In this document: positions 41,433 to 50,862 of the stretch, in pieces
Layout: every line of letters begins with the position of its first letter
Numbering within the stretch: the first letter of the stretch is position 1
Assembly (NCBI GenBank): GCA_947259985.1
Contig: CAMYOJ010000001.1
Coordinates: 90,699 to 154,698 of the forward strand
Origin: an uncultured Woeseiaceae bacterium
GTDB taxonomy: Bacteria; Pseudomonadota; Gammaproteobacteria; Steroidobacterales; Woeseiaceae
Direction: 5' to 3'
DNA length: 64,000 nt
Notes under the pieces: generated by a model
Databases searched by the model: none
What the model saw: the letters and a program-made list of their open reading frames with translations, nothing else
What the model was told of the DNA's origin: nothing
Program-made: the position numbers and the translations under genes

Positions 41433-42275
41433 CTAGTTGAGCGATTGCTGCATCGACTTGAGCTTGTCGCGATAGGCAAGCATTACGTCAGCCGCGACAT
41501 CCTCGTTAATGCCGAGCTTGATACAGGACTCGTCTTGCTCGAAAACGGTCTTTAATTTCTCCTCGTTGCCGTCGACGAGCAGCTTGGCGACGACGATTAC
41601 GTCCACGAGGTCCGGCGCTGCTTCGGTGTCTTGGACGACGTAAGTCGACGGATCCGTCGATTCCGCAACCTCGTCCGGAAATCCCCAGGATTCGATGATG
41701 CTTTTCGATATCTGTGGATTCCACTCCTCCATCACGGCGTCCAGCGACGTCTTGTCGCCGAGAAACCCGGGGAAGTCCTCAGCCTTGGTCAGGATGTAGA
41801 GCTTGCCGACTTCGTGCATGAGACCACAAAGATATGCGGTCTCGTGATTCAGTTCCCTGCGCTTCTTGCTTATCGCATAGGCCATGCACGACAGTTTCAT
41901 GCCGCGCGCCCAGACGGCGCGTTGATATTTCGCAGCGTTGCTGTGCTTGTCCGAATTGTAAAGCTGCTTCATCGCAAGCGACATCGCCGTGTTGCGTACG
42001 ACTTCGAAACCAAGCCGGCTTATGGCGGCGTCGAGCGTATCGGCCTTGATATTTGCCCGGTTGTAGTAGGCAGAATTCGCAAATACGAACAGTCTCGACA
42101 CGAGCACGGGATCGACGCTGACCGCCTGGCTGATACGTTCGAAATCACAGTTGTCGCTTTCGAGCATCTTACGGATCTTCAGCACGACGTCGGGCAGCGA
42201 TGGCAAGCGAATGTCGCCGTTCTCGAGTTCGAGCGCCAGCAGACTGACGAATCTGAAATGATCATTCTGGTCCAT
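41433..42275 (-). CDS. HDOD-domain signalling protein (copy 2)
   Basis: The 280-residue product matches the protein at 23266-24108 along its length: IRLPSLPDVVLKIRKMLE, DPVLVSRLFVFANSAYYNR, AISRLGFEVVRNTAMSLAMKQLY and LMHEVGKLYILTKAEDFPG. It is the last gene of the leftward flagellar run after fliA, so flagellar or c-di-GMP signalling is likely. No catalytic HD pair is complete, so a scaffolding or protein-interaction role is more likely than phosphodiesterase activity. It starts 3 bases after the DUF2802 stop. Confidence 0.88.
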   Translation of the reverse strand: MDQNDHFRFVSLLALELENGDIRLPSLPDVVLKIRKMLESDNCDFERISQAVSVDPVLVSRLFVFANSAYYNRANIKADTLDAAISRLGFEVVRNTAMSLAMKQLYNSDKHSNAAKYQRAVWARGMKLSCMAYAISKKRRELNHETAYLCGLMHEVGKLYILTKAEDFPGFLGDKTSLDAVMEEWNPQISKSIIESWGFPDEVAESTDPSTYVVQDTEAAPDLVDVIVVAKLLVDGNEEKLKTVFEQDESCIKLGINEDVAADVMLAYRDKLKSMQQSLN

Positions 42276-42278
42276 TGT

Positions 42279-42707
42279 CTACCTGGCTCCGCTCGCAGCA
42301 TGCTGCGCCTTACCGTGCAGTTTCTGCATCAGGCGTGCCTCACCAATGTTCAGCCCGCAATTGCGTGTGAGGTCATCTACGCTCGCGCCTTGCCTGGCCA
42401 TGCGCACGGCATTCTCGATAGGGACATTCAACTCCACGGGCGCCTGCTGTTTCGGCGCTTTGATATCCATGAGTTTGACGACACGCTGCAATTCACCAAC
42501 ACGGCGTTCCAGGCGCTGCGTTGCCTGCGTTTGCGCGCGAACTTCTTCGTCACCATCATCCGCCAGCGCGGTGCCCGTCGGGCTATCCCAGAACTCCTCG
42601 ATGCGTTTGCAACGCCGCTCGAACCTGGACAACACGACCGCGGCTATTGCGAGCAATAGCGCGTTCGCGACTAACAACACAGTCAAATAGTAGGACTCGA
42701 TCATCAT
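42279..42707 (-). CDS. DUF2802 membrane-anchored flagellar-locus protein
   Basis: The 142-residue product has one N-terminal membrane helix (YYLTVLLVANALLLAIAAVVL), a coiled coil (QTQATQRLERRVGELQRVVKLM), and a C-terminal DUF2802 helix-turn-helix-like region (NAVRMARQGASVDDLTRNCGLNIGEARLMQKLHG). DUF2802 genes commonly sit near fliA and che genes in polar flagellates; no biochemical role is established to my knowledge. Its start overlaps the 61-residue ORF by 4 bases. Confidence 0.85.
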   Translation of the reverse strand: MMIESYYLTVLLVANALLLAIAAVVLSRFERRCKRIEEFWDSPTGTALADDGDEEVRAQTQATQRLERRVGELQRVVKLMDIKAPKQQAPVELNVPIENAVRMARQGASVDDLTRNCGLNIGEARLMQKLHGKAQHAASGAR

Positions 42708-42889
42708 ACGTGCTCATCAATAGTCGGTTTGTGTTCGTCACCCGGCTCGTCGCCGTCATCATCGTTCTCGGGTTCCTCGTAGCGCGGTTTTTTGCGCCGA
42801 TCGGTTTGCCGATCCTTTTGCGTCGGCTGGACCGGCTTGACCGGGTACGATGGACCGATGCGATTGATTCCTGAGATAAAGTCGGGCAT
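42704..42889 (-). CDS. Small 61-residue charged protein of the fliA operon
   Basis: The product is hydrophilic: MPDFISGINRIGPSYPVKPV, then a basic Lys/Arg patch (RQTDRRKKPRYEE), then an acidic tail (ENDDDGDEPGDEH). It has no membrane helix or known domain and is likely disordered. A 12-base gap from fliA and an ATGA overlap with the DUF2802 gene support its being translated. I do not recognise a function; proteins of this type occur in the same place in related flagellar loci. Confidence 0.6.
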   Translation of the reverse strand: MPDFISGINRIGPSYPVKPVQPTQKDRQTDRRKKPRYEEPENDDDGDEPGDEHKPTIDEHV

Positions 42890-42901
42890 CGCGATACTCC
42901 T

Positions 42902-43624
42902 CTACGACCAGCGCTTGGCTGAGGCTCGTAGCCGCATGACAGCCTGGCCGTGAATCTGGCAAACGCGCGATTCGGAGACGTCGAGCACGACCCCGATCTC
43001 CTTTAGATTGAGTTCCTGCTCATAGTAGAGAGACAGCACCAGGCGTTCGCGTTCGGGCAACTGGTCGATCGAATCGGCCAGCTGCGAGCGGAACTGTGAC
43101 TGGTACAACTCCTGGTCCGGCATCGGCGCGTCGGACGATGGCGGCTTGCGCTGCAGCGTGGGTTCTTCGAGCGTCTCCTCGAAGCTGAACAGCCGACTGC
43201 AGGCGCTGTCCGCCAGGATCTTGTGGTATTCATCGAGACTGATTTCGAGATGGTCTGCAATCTCTTCGGAGGATGCCGCACGTCCCAACTCACCCTCGAT
43301 AGCGTTGATCGCATCCGCGACCTGACGGTACTTGTGATGCACCGAACGCGGTGTCCAGTCGTGCTTGCGAATGTCGTCGAGCATCGCGCCACGGATCCTG
43401 ATGCCCGCGTAGGTCTCGAAACTGGCGCCACGCGAGGCGTCGAAGTTCCCGGCCGCCTCGAGCAGGCCCACCATGCCCGACTGCATCAGGTCATTGACGT
43501 CCACGGTCGCAGGCAGTCGCGCCGCAAGATGGTGCGCGATACGTTTGACGAGATCGACGTGTTCGGTGACGAGGTCCGCATCGGAATACTGGTTTCTCGT
43601 CGCTGCAGTGGTATAGGTATTCAT
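42902..43624 (-). CDS. fliA: Flagellar RNA polymerase sigma factor FliA (sigma28)
   Basis: The 240-residue product has the sigma28 regions: region 2 (VKRIAHHLAARLPATVDVNDLMQSGMVGLLEAAGNFDASRGASFETYAGIRIRGAMLDDIRKHDW), region 3 (NAIEGELGRAASSEEIADHLEISLDEYHKIL) and region 4 (LPERERLVLSLYYEQELNLKEIGVVLDVSESRVCQIHGQAVMRLR). It directs late flagellar transcription, and several matches to its promoter consensus occur in this window. No anti-sigma flgM gene is present here. The start overlaps flhG by 4 bases. Confidence 0.97.
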   Translation of the reverse strand: MNTYTTAATRNQYSDADLVTEHVDLVKRIAHHLAARLPATVDVNDLMQSGMVGLLEAAGNFDASRGASFETYAGIRIRGAMLDDIRKHDWTPRSVHHKYRQVADAINAIEGELGRAASSEEIADHLEISLDEYHKILADSACSRLFSFEETLEEPTLQRKPPSSDAPMPDQELYQSQFRSQLADSIDQLPERERLVLSLYYEQELNLKEIGVVLDVSESRVCQIHGQAVMRLRASAKRWS

Positions 43625-44496
43625 GCGACTTTACCCCGCGAAGCGTTGTCCGCCATCAACAGGCGCTCCAGGAAGAACTCGATTCCACCACTGGCCTCAC
43701 GGGCCGCTGGCATTGCGTCGATGTTTGCCGCGACGCGTTGAAACGCTTCGCCCGAGGCGCTGCGCGGATAAGCATCCACGACCGCGCGTTGTTCCTGAAC
43801 CGCTTTAACCAGGTAGTCATCCTGCGGGATGTCGCCCAGGTGCCGCAGCACGACGTCGAGGTAGGAATCCGTTACGCGGGCCAGCTTGCCGTAAAGAGCG
43901 CGACCCTCGCGTGTCGTGCGGCACTGGTTCGTTACGACATGAAACCGAGAAACGCCATAGTGCTGACTGAAGACCTTTATCAGCGCATACGCATCGGTGA
44001 GTGACGCGGGCTCGTCACGAACGACAACGACAGGATGCTGGGCGGCCTGCACAAAACGAGCGACCTTTGGCGATATGCCCGCGGCCGTGTCCACGATCAT
44101 GACCTCGGGCTGGTTTGTCAGTTCGCTGAAGGCCTGAATGATGCCGACCTGTGCCGCGGGCGGCAGATCGGTCATGCAGAAATTTCCGGATGACGCGGGC
44201 ACGATGCGGATATTTCGCGGGCCTCGCAGGATCGTGTCCTTGAGTTCGGCCTCACCTTCAACGACGTGCGACAGGTTGAAGCGTGGCTGCAGCCCGAGCA
44301 GGACATCGACATTCGCGAGACTCAGGTCTGCATCCAGTAAACATGTGTTGCGACCACGGCTTCCGAGGGCAACAGCAATGTTGGATGCTACGTTGGTCTT
44401 GCCAACGCCTCCCTTGCCGCTGCAGACGGCGATCACCTTGACAGGCTTCCGTTGCATGAACCGCTTGAGGTTCGATCCTTGTATGTTGTCAGGCAT
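43621..44496 (-). CDS. flhG: Flagellar number regulator FlhG/FleN (MinD-like ATPase)
   Basis: I start at the ATG at 44496 (MPDNIQGSNL), which overlaps flhF by 8 bases and gives 291 residues; the longer frame adds only an flhF shadow. It has the deviant Walker A motif CSGKGGVGKTN (about 25-35) and MinD-type switch LLDADLSLANVDVLLGL. It restricts flagellar number, in known cases by acting on FlhF and by inhibiting FleQ. The C-terminal amphipathic helix (GGIEFFLERLLM) would bind membrane. Confidence 0.95.
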   Translation of the reverse strand: MPDNIQGSNLKRFMQRKPVKVIAVCSGKGGVGKTNVASNIAVALGSRGRNTCLLDADLSLANVDVLLGLQPRFNLSHVVEGEAELKDTILRGPRNIRIVPASSGNFCMTDLPPAAQVGIIQAFSELTNQPEVMIVDTAAGISPKVARFVQAAQHPVVVVRDEPASLTDAYALIKVFSQHYGVSRFHVVTNQCRTTREGRALYGKLARVTDSYLDVVLRHLGDIPQDDYLVKAVQEQRAVVDAYPRSASGEAFQRVAANIDAMPAAREASGGIEFFLERLLMADNASRGKVA

Positions 44497-45721
44497 TGGC
44501 AAAACTCTGCTTCGTGTAGTCTTCAGCCATTGTTCGTTCGTCGACGCGTGGATGGCTGGCTTCCATGCATTCAACGGCCTGGTTGACGAGCCACAGTTTT
44601 TTGCGTGCTGCGCCGTGCAGGTCTTCGGGGATTCGCTGGCCGTCCGAAAACCAGGCGGCTGGCAGATCGTTGCGGATCAGTGCGCTCATGACGCAACCAA
44701 GCTGGGCAGCCTCGTCGATCTTCGTGACGATGCAGCCTTCGAGCGGCACGCGGCTGAACTCCCTCACGGTTTCGTCGAGCGCGGCTTCCTGTGTTGCCGC
44801 CGACAACGTGAGGTAAAAGCGCACGCGGTCGGCATTGCGCCCGTAGGCCGCAAGCCGGCTCGACAGGTCGCGATCGCGCTGACTGCGGCCTTCGGTGTCG
44901 ATCAGGACGAGCTTCTTGTCTTTGAGTCGAACCAGTGTCTCGGAGAGTTCGTCGAAATTGCTGGCCGCGTAGACCTTTGCCCCGATGATGTTTGCAAAGG
45001 CCCTGAGATGTTCCTTGGCACCGATCCGGTAGGAATCCGCGCTGACCAGGGCGATGTCGTCCGCCCAGTTGTTCATGGCGAAGCGCGAGGCGATTTTCGC
45101 TATCGTCGTCGTCTTGCCAACCCCCGTCGGGCCGATCAGGGCAACGGTACCGCCCGTGGTCAGCAGGTCGTTTTCGACGACCGGTAAAGTCTGGGCCAAT
45201 GTCGTCAGCGGCGCGCTCCACAGGTTCTTGATGTCGCCCGTCGGTTCGAGGCGATCGACGATGATGTTTGCGATATCGGGTGCGAGTCCCAGGCGCGCGA
45301 GGTTGCGCAGGATCTGTGCGCGCAGTGGAAAACGGCGCGTCGCATCTTTCCAGATGAGCCCGGATAGCTGCGTCTCCAGCAGGCCGCGCATCGAAGACAG
45401 CTCGCCCTGCATCTGCTTGAGTGACAATTCTTCGACCGGGTGCCGCGTCAGGTCAGCCGATACGACCTCGGCGACCGGCTCAATCGCTGCATCGTCCTCG
45501 GCGATCTCGGCGAGCGCATCGCTGGAGATCTCGGCATCCGATTCGGGCTTGACGCCGATCGCGTGACGTACCAGCGCCTCGTCATAGTCGAGCGCCGCAA
45601 TCACTTCGATACCGTCTTCGACTCGCCGATTCGACAGGATTACCGCGTCCGGACCCTGGTCCTCGCGCACCCGCCGCAAGACGTGTCTCATATCCTTATC
45701 CAAATATCGCTTGATCTTCAC
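44489..45721 (-). CDS. flhF: Flagellar placement GTPase FlhF
   Basis: The 410-residue SRP-type GTPase sets flagellar position at the pole. The N-terminal basic region (MKIKRYLDKDMRHVLRRVRED) is followed by a helical linker and the NG domain. G1 is GPTGVGKTTT (about 197-206), G3 is LIDTEGRSQRD, and the TKIDEAAQLG segment is G4. Its presence with flhG supports polar flagella. A GAGGAAA site precedes the ATG at about 10-15 bases, and the 100 bases to flhA show no sigma54 signal. Confidence 0.96.
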   Translation of the reverse strand: MKIKRYLDKDMRHVLRRVREDQGPDAVILSNRRVEDGIEVIAALDYDEALVRHAIGVKPESDAEISSDALAEIAEDDAAIEPVAEVVSADLTRHPVEELSLKQMQGELSSMRGLLETQLSGLIWKDATRRFPLRAQILRNLARLGLAPDIANIIVDRLEPTGDIKNLWSAPLTTLAQTLPVVENDLLTTGGTVALIGPTGVGKTTTIAKIASRFAMNNWADDIALVSADSYRIGAKEHLRAFANIIGAKVYAASNFDELSETLVRLKDKKLVLIDTEGRSQRDRDLSSRLAAYGRNADRVRFYLTLSAATQEAALDETVREFSRVPLEGCIVTKIDEAAQLGCVMSALIRNDLPAAWFSDGQRIPEDLHGAARKKLWLVNQAVECMEASHPRVDERTMAEDYTKQSFANA

Positions 45722-45822
45722 AATCTTTCCTCGTTCGTTTGCTCGCTCGTGTCCTTAACGTTCGCTCTTTCAACCCTTGCCCTTCGTAATCTCTGCGCGT
45801 CGCGGTCAGCCCACGGCGGCAA

Positions 45823-47856
45823 TCATCTTATGCGCTTGTCATCCGGGACCTCGTTGTAGGCCAGGACGTGCAGGTTGCGGATGTTGCGCATCATGCGGGA
45901 CATCCACGGCCGTACCTGCGGCGCAACCAGCAGGACGGCGGGCTCACCCGCGACCTCCTGACTCTGTGCTTTCTCTTTCAGTGACTCGTGCAGTCTTTCA
46001 ACCATTGCCGGCTCCAGGCCTATATTTCCGCCTTCCTGTGCAGACTCATTCAAGATTCGTTCCAACTCTGGCTCGAGCGTCATCACAGGCAGCTCAGGCC
46101 GCGCCCCTGCTACGTTGTGGACGATTGAGCGGCCCAGGGCGACGCGCACGGCCGCCGATAAAGCGTCGGGATCCTGACTCCGCGACCCGTGCTCCGCCAA
46201 TGTTTCGGCGATCTTGCGGATGTTCTTCAGGGGGATGTTCTCCTCGAGCAGGTTCTGCAGCACGCGCGTGATCACGCTCATGGGCAGCAGCTTGGGGGTC
46301 AGCTCCTCGACGAGCTTCGGCGACGCCGACGCCAGCCGATCCATGAGTTGCTGGCACTCTTCGTGACCGAGCAGCTCGTGGGCATTGGTCAGCAGCAGCT
46401 GGCTCAGGTGGGTGGCGACGACGGTCGCAGGATCCACGACCGTGTAACCGAGCATCTGCGCCTCTTCACGCTGGCTCGCCTCGATCCAGAAGGCCTCGAG
46501 GCCGAAGGCCGGATCCTCGGTCGCGATGCCGTTGATCTTGCCGAATACCTGTCCCGGGTTGATCGCGAGATCCTTGTCGATATGGACCTCGCTTTCCCCG
46601 ATCGCCACGCCGGCGAGAGATATCCTGTAAGCATTGGGATCGAGATCCAGGTTGTCGCGGATATGCACGGGTGATACGAGGAAACCGAGTTCCTCCGTCA
46701 GTTTCTTGCGGACGCCCTTGATGCGCCCGACGAGCGGGCCCTTGCGCTGTGAGTCGACGAGCGGAATCAGCCGGTAGCCGACTTCGAGCCCGATCAGGTC
46801 GACGGGATCGACGTCCTGCCAGCTCAGTTCCGGCAAGACGCTGTCGGGGTCCACCTCCCGAACCTCGGGCTCCTCGGCTACCCGCTTGCTCCTGGCGATC
46901 CGCATTGCGCCCACGCCGCACAAACCGGCCAGGCTCAGGAACGCGAAGTTGGGCATTCCCGGGATCATGCCGAGAATGCCGACGATGGCGCCCGTCACGA
47001 TGAGTGTGCGTGGATCGTTGAAGAGCTGACTCGACACTTGCGCACGCATGTCCTGCGAACGCGAAACGCGCGTCACGATGATCGCAACCGCCGTCGACAG
47101 GAGTAAAGACGGAATCTGAGCGACGAGACCGTCACCGATCGTCAGCAGCGTGTAATTGTGTACGGCCGACGACAGCGACAGGTCGTGCTGCGACGTACCG
47201 ATGATCAGCCCGCCGATGATATTGATGAACAGGATCAGAATACCCGCAACGGCGTCACCCCGGACAAACTTGCTGGCACCGTCCATGGACCCGTACAGAT
47301 CCGCTTCCTCGCCGATTTCCTGGCGGCGTCGGCGCGCCTCGTCCTGGTCGATGATGCCGGCGTTGAGATCGGCGTCGATCGCCATCTGCTTGCCCGGCAT
47401 CGCATCCAGCGTGAACCTCGCCGACACTTCCGAGACGCGACCTGCGCCCTTGGTGACGACGACAAAGTTGATGATTACCAGAATCGCGAAAATGACGAGA
47501 CCGACCGCGTAGTTGCCGCCGACGACGAACTCGCCAAATGCCTCGATGACCTTGCCTGCTGCCGAGGTTCCCGTGTGCCCGTTTAGAAGCACTACCCGCG
47601 TTGACGCGATGTTCAGTGCCAGGCGCAACAAGGTGACGACGAGCAGGATCGTCGGGAACACGCCGAAGTCGAGCGGCCGTTTCACGTACACGGTCGTCAG
47701 CAGGATGCCCAGCGACAGCGAAATGTTGAACGTGAACAAGACGTCGAGCGCCAGCGGCGGCAACGGGACCATCATCATTGCCAGCATTGCCAGCACCAGG
47801 AATGGCAGTCCCAGCCCGTGAATGATGTTTGTTATGTAGTTCGTTTCATTTGCCAT
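45823..47856 (-). CDS. flhA: Flagellar type III export apparatus protein FlhA
   Basis: The 677-residue product is the major export-gate membrane protein. The N-terminal half has eight hydrophobic helices with the conserved FHIPEP-type stretch ([61 protein letters not shown]). The C-terminal cytoplasmic part (about 350-677) binds export chaperones. It starts 10 bases after flhB, so both are in one transcript. Confidence 0.97.
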   Translation of the reverse strand: [677 protein letters not shown]

Positions 47857-47866
47857 TGGCGTTTAC

Positions 47867-49012
47867 TCATCCTGAGTATTCAGGGCCCGGGAAGTCGTCT
47901 TCGTCGATTTCCGGTACCGGCGGCTCCGGTCGTTTCTGTCCGGGACGCAGTGTTTCGTTGAGCTGGTAGATGTAGGCGAGAACCTGCGCCACGGCCGTAT
48001 ACAGCCGTGCCGGAACCTCGTCGCCGATCTCGGTGCTGCGGAACAGGACGCGAGCCAGGGGCGGCGCCGAGAACAACGGCACGCCGTGCTCTGTGGCTAC
48101 CTCGCGAATACGTTTGGCCAGCAGGTCCTTGCCCTTGGCGATGACCTGCGGCGCACCCATCCTGGCATCGTCGTACTTGAGCGCGACCGCAAAGTGCGTC
48201 GGGTTGGTGATCACGACGTCGGCCGTCGGCAGCTCCTCCATCATGCGGCGCGTTGCAATCTGCTGCTGCAACGCACGTATCCGTGACTTGACCTCGGGCC
48301 GACCTTCGGTCTCCTTGAATTCGTCCTTGACCTGCTGGCGAGTCATGCGCAGTTTCTTCTGGTACTGCCAGAGCTGAAACGGCACATCGACAGCGGCGAT
48401 GACGAGCAAACCGAGGCTGCCGATCAGCAGTGACAGTCCGCAGAGCTTTAGTGCGTCTGGAATGGCTTCGCGAATCGGTTGCCGACCCAGCAGCAGCAGG
48501 TCATCCACCGAGTACCACAGCCAGGCAACGGCGATGGCGCCAACGAGCGAGAACTTCGCCATGGCCTTGAGCAGTTCGTTGAGCCCGTTCGCGCTGAAAA
48601 TACGCTTGATGCCCTTGAGCGGGCTCAGGCGTTCGGCCTTGAACGCGGCTGCCTTGAGACTGAACGACCAGCCACCGATCGCCGCCGCACTCAGGAAGAC
48701 GGCAGCGAGCAGGACAATGGCCAGCGGCAGGACGCTCATGAAGCCCTGCGAGCCGATTTGCACGAGGGCAGGAACGAGGTGGCGCTCGTCGAGCAGCAGT
48801 TCCCTTTCGATCGTGAAGCCACTCGCAAACGACTGCAGCAGTTCGGTGCCGATCGGGCCTGCCATCAGCAGCATCGCGCCTGCGCCGGACAACATGACGC
48901 CCGACATCGTCAACTCCCGCGATCGCGGAACGTCGCCCTTCTTGCGGGCGTCCTCGCGTCGCTTGGGAGTCGGTTGTTCTGTGCGATCTTGTTGAGCTTC
49001 TTCTTCGGCCAC
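47867..49012 (-). CDS. flhB: Flagellar export specificity switch FlhB
   Basis: The 381-residue product has four hydrophobic helices and a cytoplasmic domain with the self-cleaving NPTH motif (Asn270-Pro271-Thr272-His273 in VVITNPTHFAVALKY). Cleavage there switches export from rod/hook to filament substrates together with FliK. The Gly-rich/basic N-terminus (TEQPTPKRREDARKKGDVPRSREL) is conserved in the family. Confidence 0.97.
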   Translation of the reverse strand: MAEEEAQQDRTEQPTPKRREDARKKGDVPRSRELTMSGVMLSGAGAMLLMAGPIGTELLQSFASGFTIERELLLDERHLVPALVQIGSQGFMSVLPLAIVLLAAVFLSAAAIGGWSFSLKAAAFKAERLSPLKGIKRIFSANGLNELLKAMAKFSLVGAIAVAWLWYSVDDLLLLGRQPIREAIPDALKLCGLSLLIGSLGLLVIAAVDVPFQLWQYQKKLRMTRQQVKDEFKETEGRPEVKSRIRALQQQIATRRMMEELPTADVVITNPTHFAVALKYDDARMGAPQVIAKGKDLLAKRIREVATEHGVPLFSAPPLARVLFRSTEIGDEVPARLYTAVAQVLAYIYQLNETLRPGQKRPEPPVPEIDEDDFPGPEYSG

Positions 49013-49036
49013 GTCTGCTGGTCTCCGGGGCAGGCC

Positions 49037-49816
49037 TTACAGGCTAAGCAACTGCGAAATCGCTGAAATCGAAAGCGCCAGGAAGGCCGACACGTTCTCG
49101 ACCAGGACGCCCATGTTGAGAAAAATAGCCGCGAAGCCCAATAACATGGAGACCGGGAAGCCCACCGCGAACAGGTTCAGCGTCGGCGCCGCCCTGCTCA
49201 TGATGCCGAACGACAGGTTCACGATGAGCAGCGCCGTAATCGCCGGCAGCGCGATCTTCAGTGCGAACACAAACAGCTGGCTGCTCCAGGTCAGGAGTTC
49301 GGCAGCCATCGTCGGCGTCAGGCCTCGTTCGGCCATCGGCCACGCGTGAAAACTCTCCGCCAGCAGCTGAATCATCGCGAGATGACCATCCAGGGACAGG
49401 AAGACCAGCATTCCCAGCATCATGAACAACTGACCAAGCACCGGGATACTCACGCCCCTCGCCCGATCCAGGAAGACGGCGAAGCCGAGTCCCATGCTCA
49501 TGCCGATCACCTGTCCGCCCAACGCGATCGCGTCGAAGACAAGCTGCACTAAGAATCCCATCATGACGCCGATTCCGATCTCCTGAATCACCATGACCAG
49601 ACCCGCCGCACTCAATACCTCCTGAGTTGCAGTAGACGGAATGATCGGCGCTATTACGATCGTCAATGCAACCGCCAGCAGGAGACGCACTCTCATCGGT
49701 ACGAAGCTGCCGCCAACCAGCGGCATTACCATCAGGAACGCGCCGATCCGCACGAACGGCCAGATGAAGGTCTCGATCGATTCGATCAGCGGTGCTATGG
49801 GAATCTCGACGTTCAC
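49037..49816 (-). CDS. fliR: Flagellar export protein FliR
   Basis: The 259-residue product is a multi-helix membrane component of the FliPQR export core. It shows FIWPFVRIGAFLMVMPLVGGSFVP, the family's VRLLLAVALTIVIAPII, and a long hydrophobic series to the C-terminus. It is placed between fliQ and flhB. The gap from fliQ is 40 bases. Confidence 0.95.
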   Translation of the reverse strand: MNVEIPIAPLIESIETFIWPFVRIGAFLMVMPLVGGSFVPMRVRLLLAVALTIVIAPIIPSTATQEVLSAAGLVMVIQEIGIGVMMGFLVQLVFDAIALGGQVIGMSMGLGFAVFLDRARGVSIPVLGQLFMMLGMLVFLSLDGHLAMIQLLAESFHAWPMAERGLTPTMAAELLTWSSQLFVFALKIALPAITALLIVNLSFGIMSRAAPTLNLFAVGFPVSMLLGFAAIFLNMGVLVENVSAFLALSISAISQLLSL

Positions 49817-49856
49817 GGTTTTTTCTCACTAACATTTCTCGGTCCTTTCTCATTCG

Positions 49857-50126
49857 TCATGAGATCAGCGAGGGAATCTGCCCTATCAGTTGCTTGGTGT
49901 AATTGACGATGACGCTGAGCATCCACGGCCCTGCAACGACAAGCGACATTACGAGAACCAGTAGTTTCGGGATGAAGCTCAACGTCATCTCGTTGATTTG
50001 CGTTGCCGCCTGCACCATGCCGACCAGGAGGCCAACCGCAAGCGCGGAGCCCAGCAGCGGTGCAGCGATCAACATCGTCACCCAAAGTGCCTGCTGGCCG
50101 ATTGTGATTACGGTTTCCGGCGTCAT
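49857..50126 (-). CDS. fliQ: Flagellar export protein FliQ
   Basis: The 89-residue product starts at the ATG at 50126 (MTPETVITIGQQALW); the longer frame upstream is not conserved. It has two helices (LWVTMLIAAPLLGSALAVGLLVGMVQAATQI and KLLVLVMSLVVAGPWMLSVIVNYT), the standard FliQ size and pattern. It forms the FliPQR export channel. Confidence 0.96.
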   Translation of the reverse strand: MTPETVITIGQQALWVTMLIAAPLLGSALAVGLLVGMVQAATQINEMTLSFIPKLLVLVMSLVVAGPWMLSVIVNYTKQLIGQIPSLIS

Positions 50127-50136
50127 GACAAAGTCC

Positions 50137-50862
50137 TTATGCGTAAAAGCTCGATGCGAGTGTGCCGAGTAGCAGCGCCCAGCCATCGACCATCACAAAC
50201 AACATGATCTTGAACGGCAGGCTGATGAGCATCGGCGACAGCATCATCATGCCCATCGACATCAGCACGCTCGAAACAACCAGGTCGATGACAAGAAATG
50301 GAATGAAAACCAGAAAACCGATCTGGAACGCGGTCTTGAGTTCGCTGACCATGAAGCTCGGAATGACGATCGACAGCGGTGCGTCGTCGACGCTCGCGAT
50401 GTCCGAGACTCCGGCGATCGATGCGAACAATTGCAGGTCGCTGTCACGCGTCTGGTCCAGCATAAAGCGCCGTAGCGGTTCAATGCCCTTCGAGAAGGCC
50501 TCGGGCGCGGAAATCTCGCCGTCAATGTAAGGCGTTGCGGCGTTCGTCTGAATGTCGCTGATTACCGGCGACATGACGAAAAAGGTCAGGAACAGGGCGA
50601 TGCCCAGCAGCACCTGGTTCGGCGGTGTCTGTGCCGTGCCCAGTGCCTGGCGCAGTATCGACAGTACGATGATGATGCGAACAAAAGCGCTCGTTGACAA
50701 AATCGCTGCGGGCAGCAGCGTGAGCAAGGTCATGAGCACCAGGATCTGGATGCTCAACGAGTAGCTCTGCCCGGCCATCGCGTCGCTGGCCAGGGCCAGC
50801 GGCTCGGTCTGCGCCATGGCAGCGCTGCTTGCAAAGGTCGCGATCAGCAGCAGCCACCTCAT
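50137..50862 (-). CDS. fliP: Flagellar export protein FliP
   Basis: The 241-residue product has a cleavable signal peptide ([18 protein letters not shown]), then conserved FliP helices: [60 protein letters not shown] and the C-terminal [30 protein letters not shown]. It forms the pentameric core of the export channel. Overlap with fliO is 4 bases. Confidence 0.97.
   Translation of the reverse strand: MRWLLLIATFASSAAMAQTEPLALASDAMAGQSYSLSIQILVLMTLLTLLPAAILSTSAFVRIIIVLSILRQALGTAQTPPNQVLLGIALFLTFFVMSPVISDIQTNAATPYIDGEISAPEAFSKGIEPLRRFMLDQTRDSDLQLFASIAGVSDIASVDDAPLSIVIPSFMVSELKTAFQIGFLVFIPFLVIDLVVSSVLMSMGMMMLSPMLISLPFKIMLFVMVDGWALLLGTLASSFYA

Noticed and set aside
45722..45822. Spacer between flhA and flhF examined for a promoter
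   Set aside because: No sigma54 or sigma28 match and no FleQ-box-like palindrome; flhF is probably read through from upstream.
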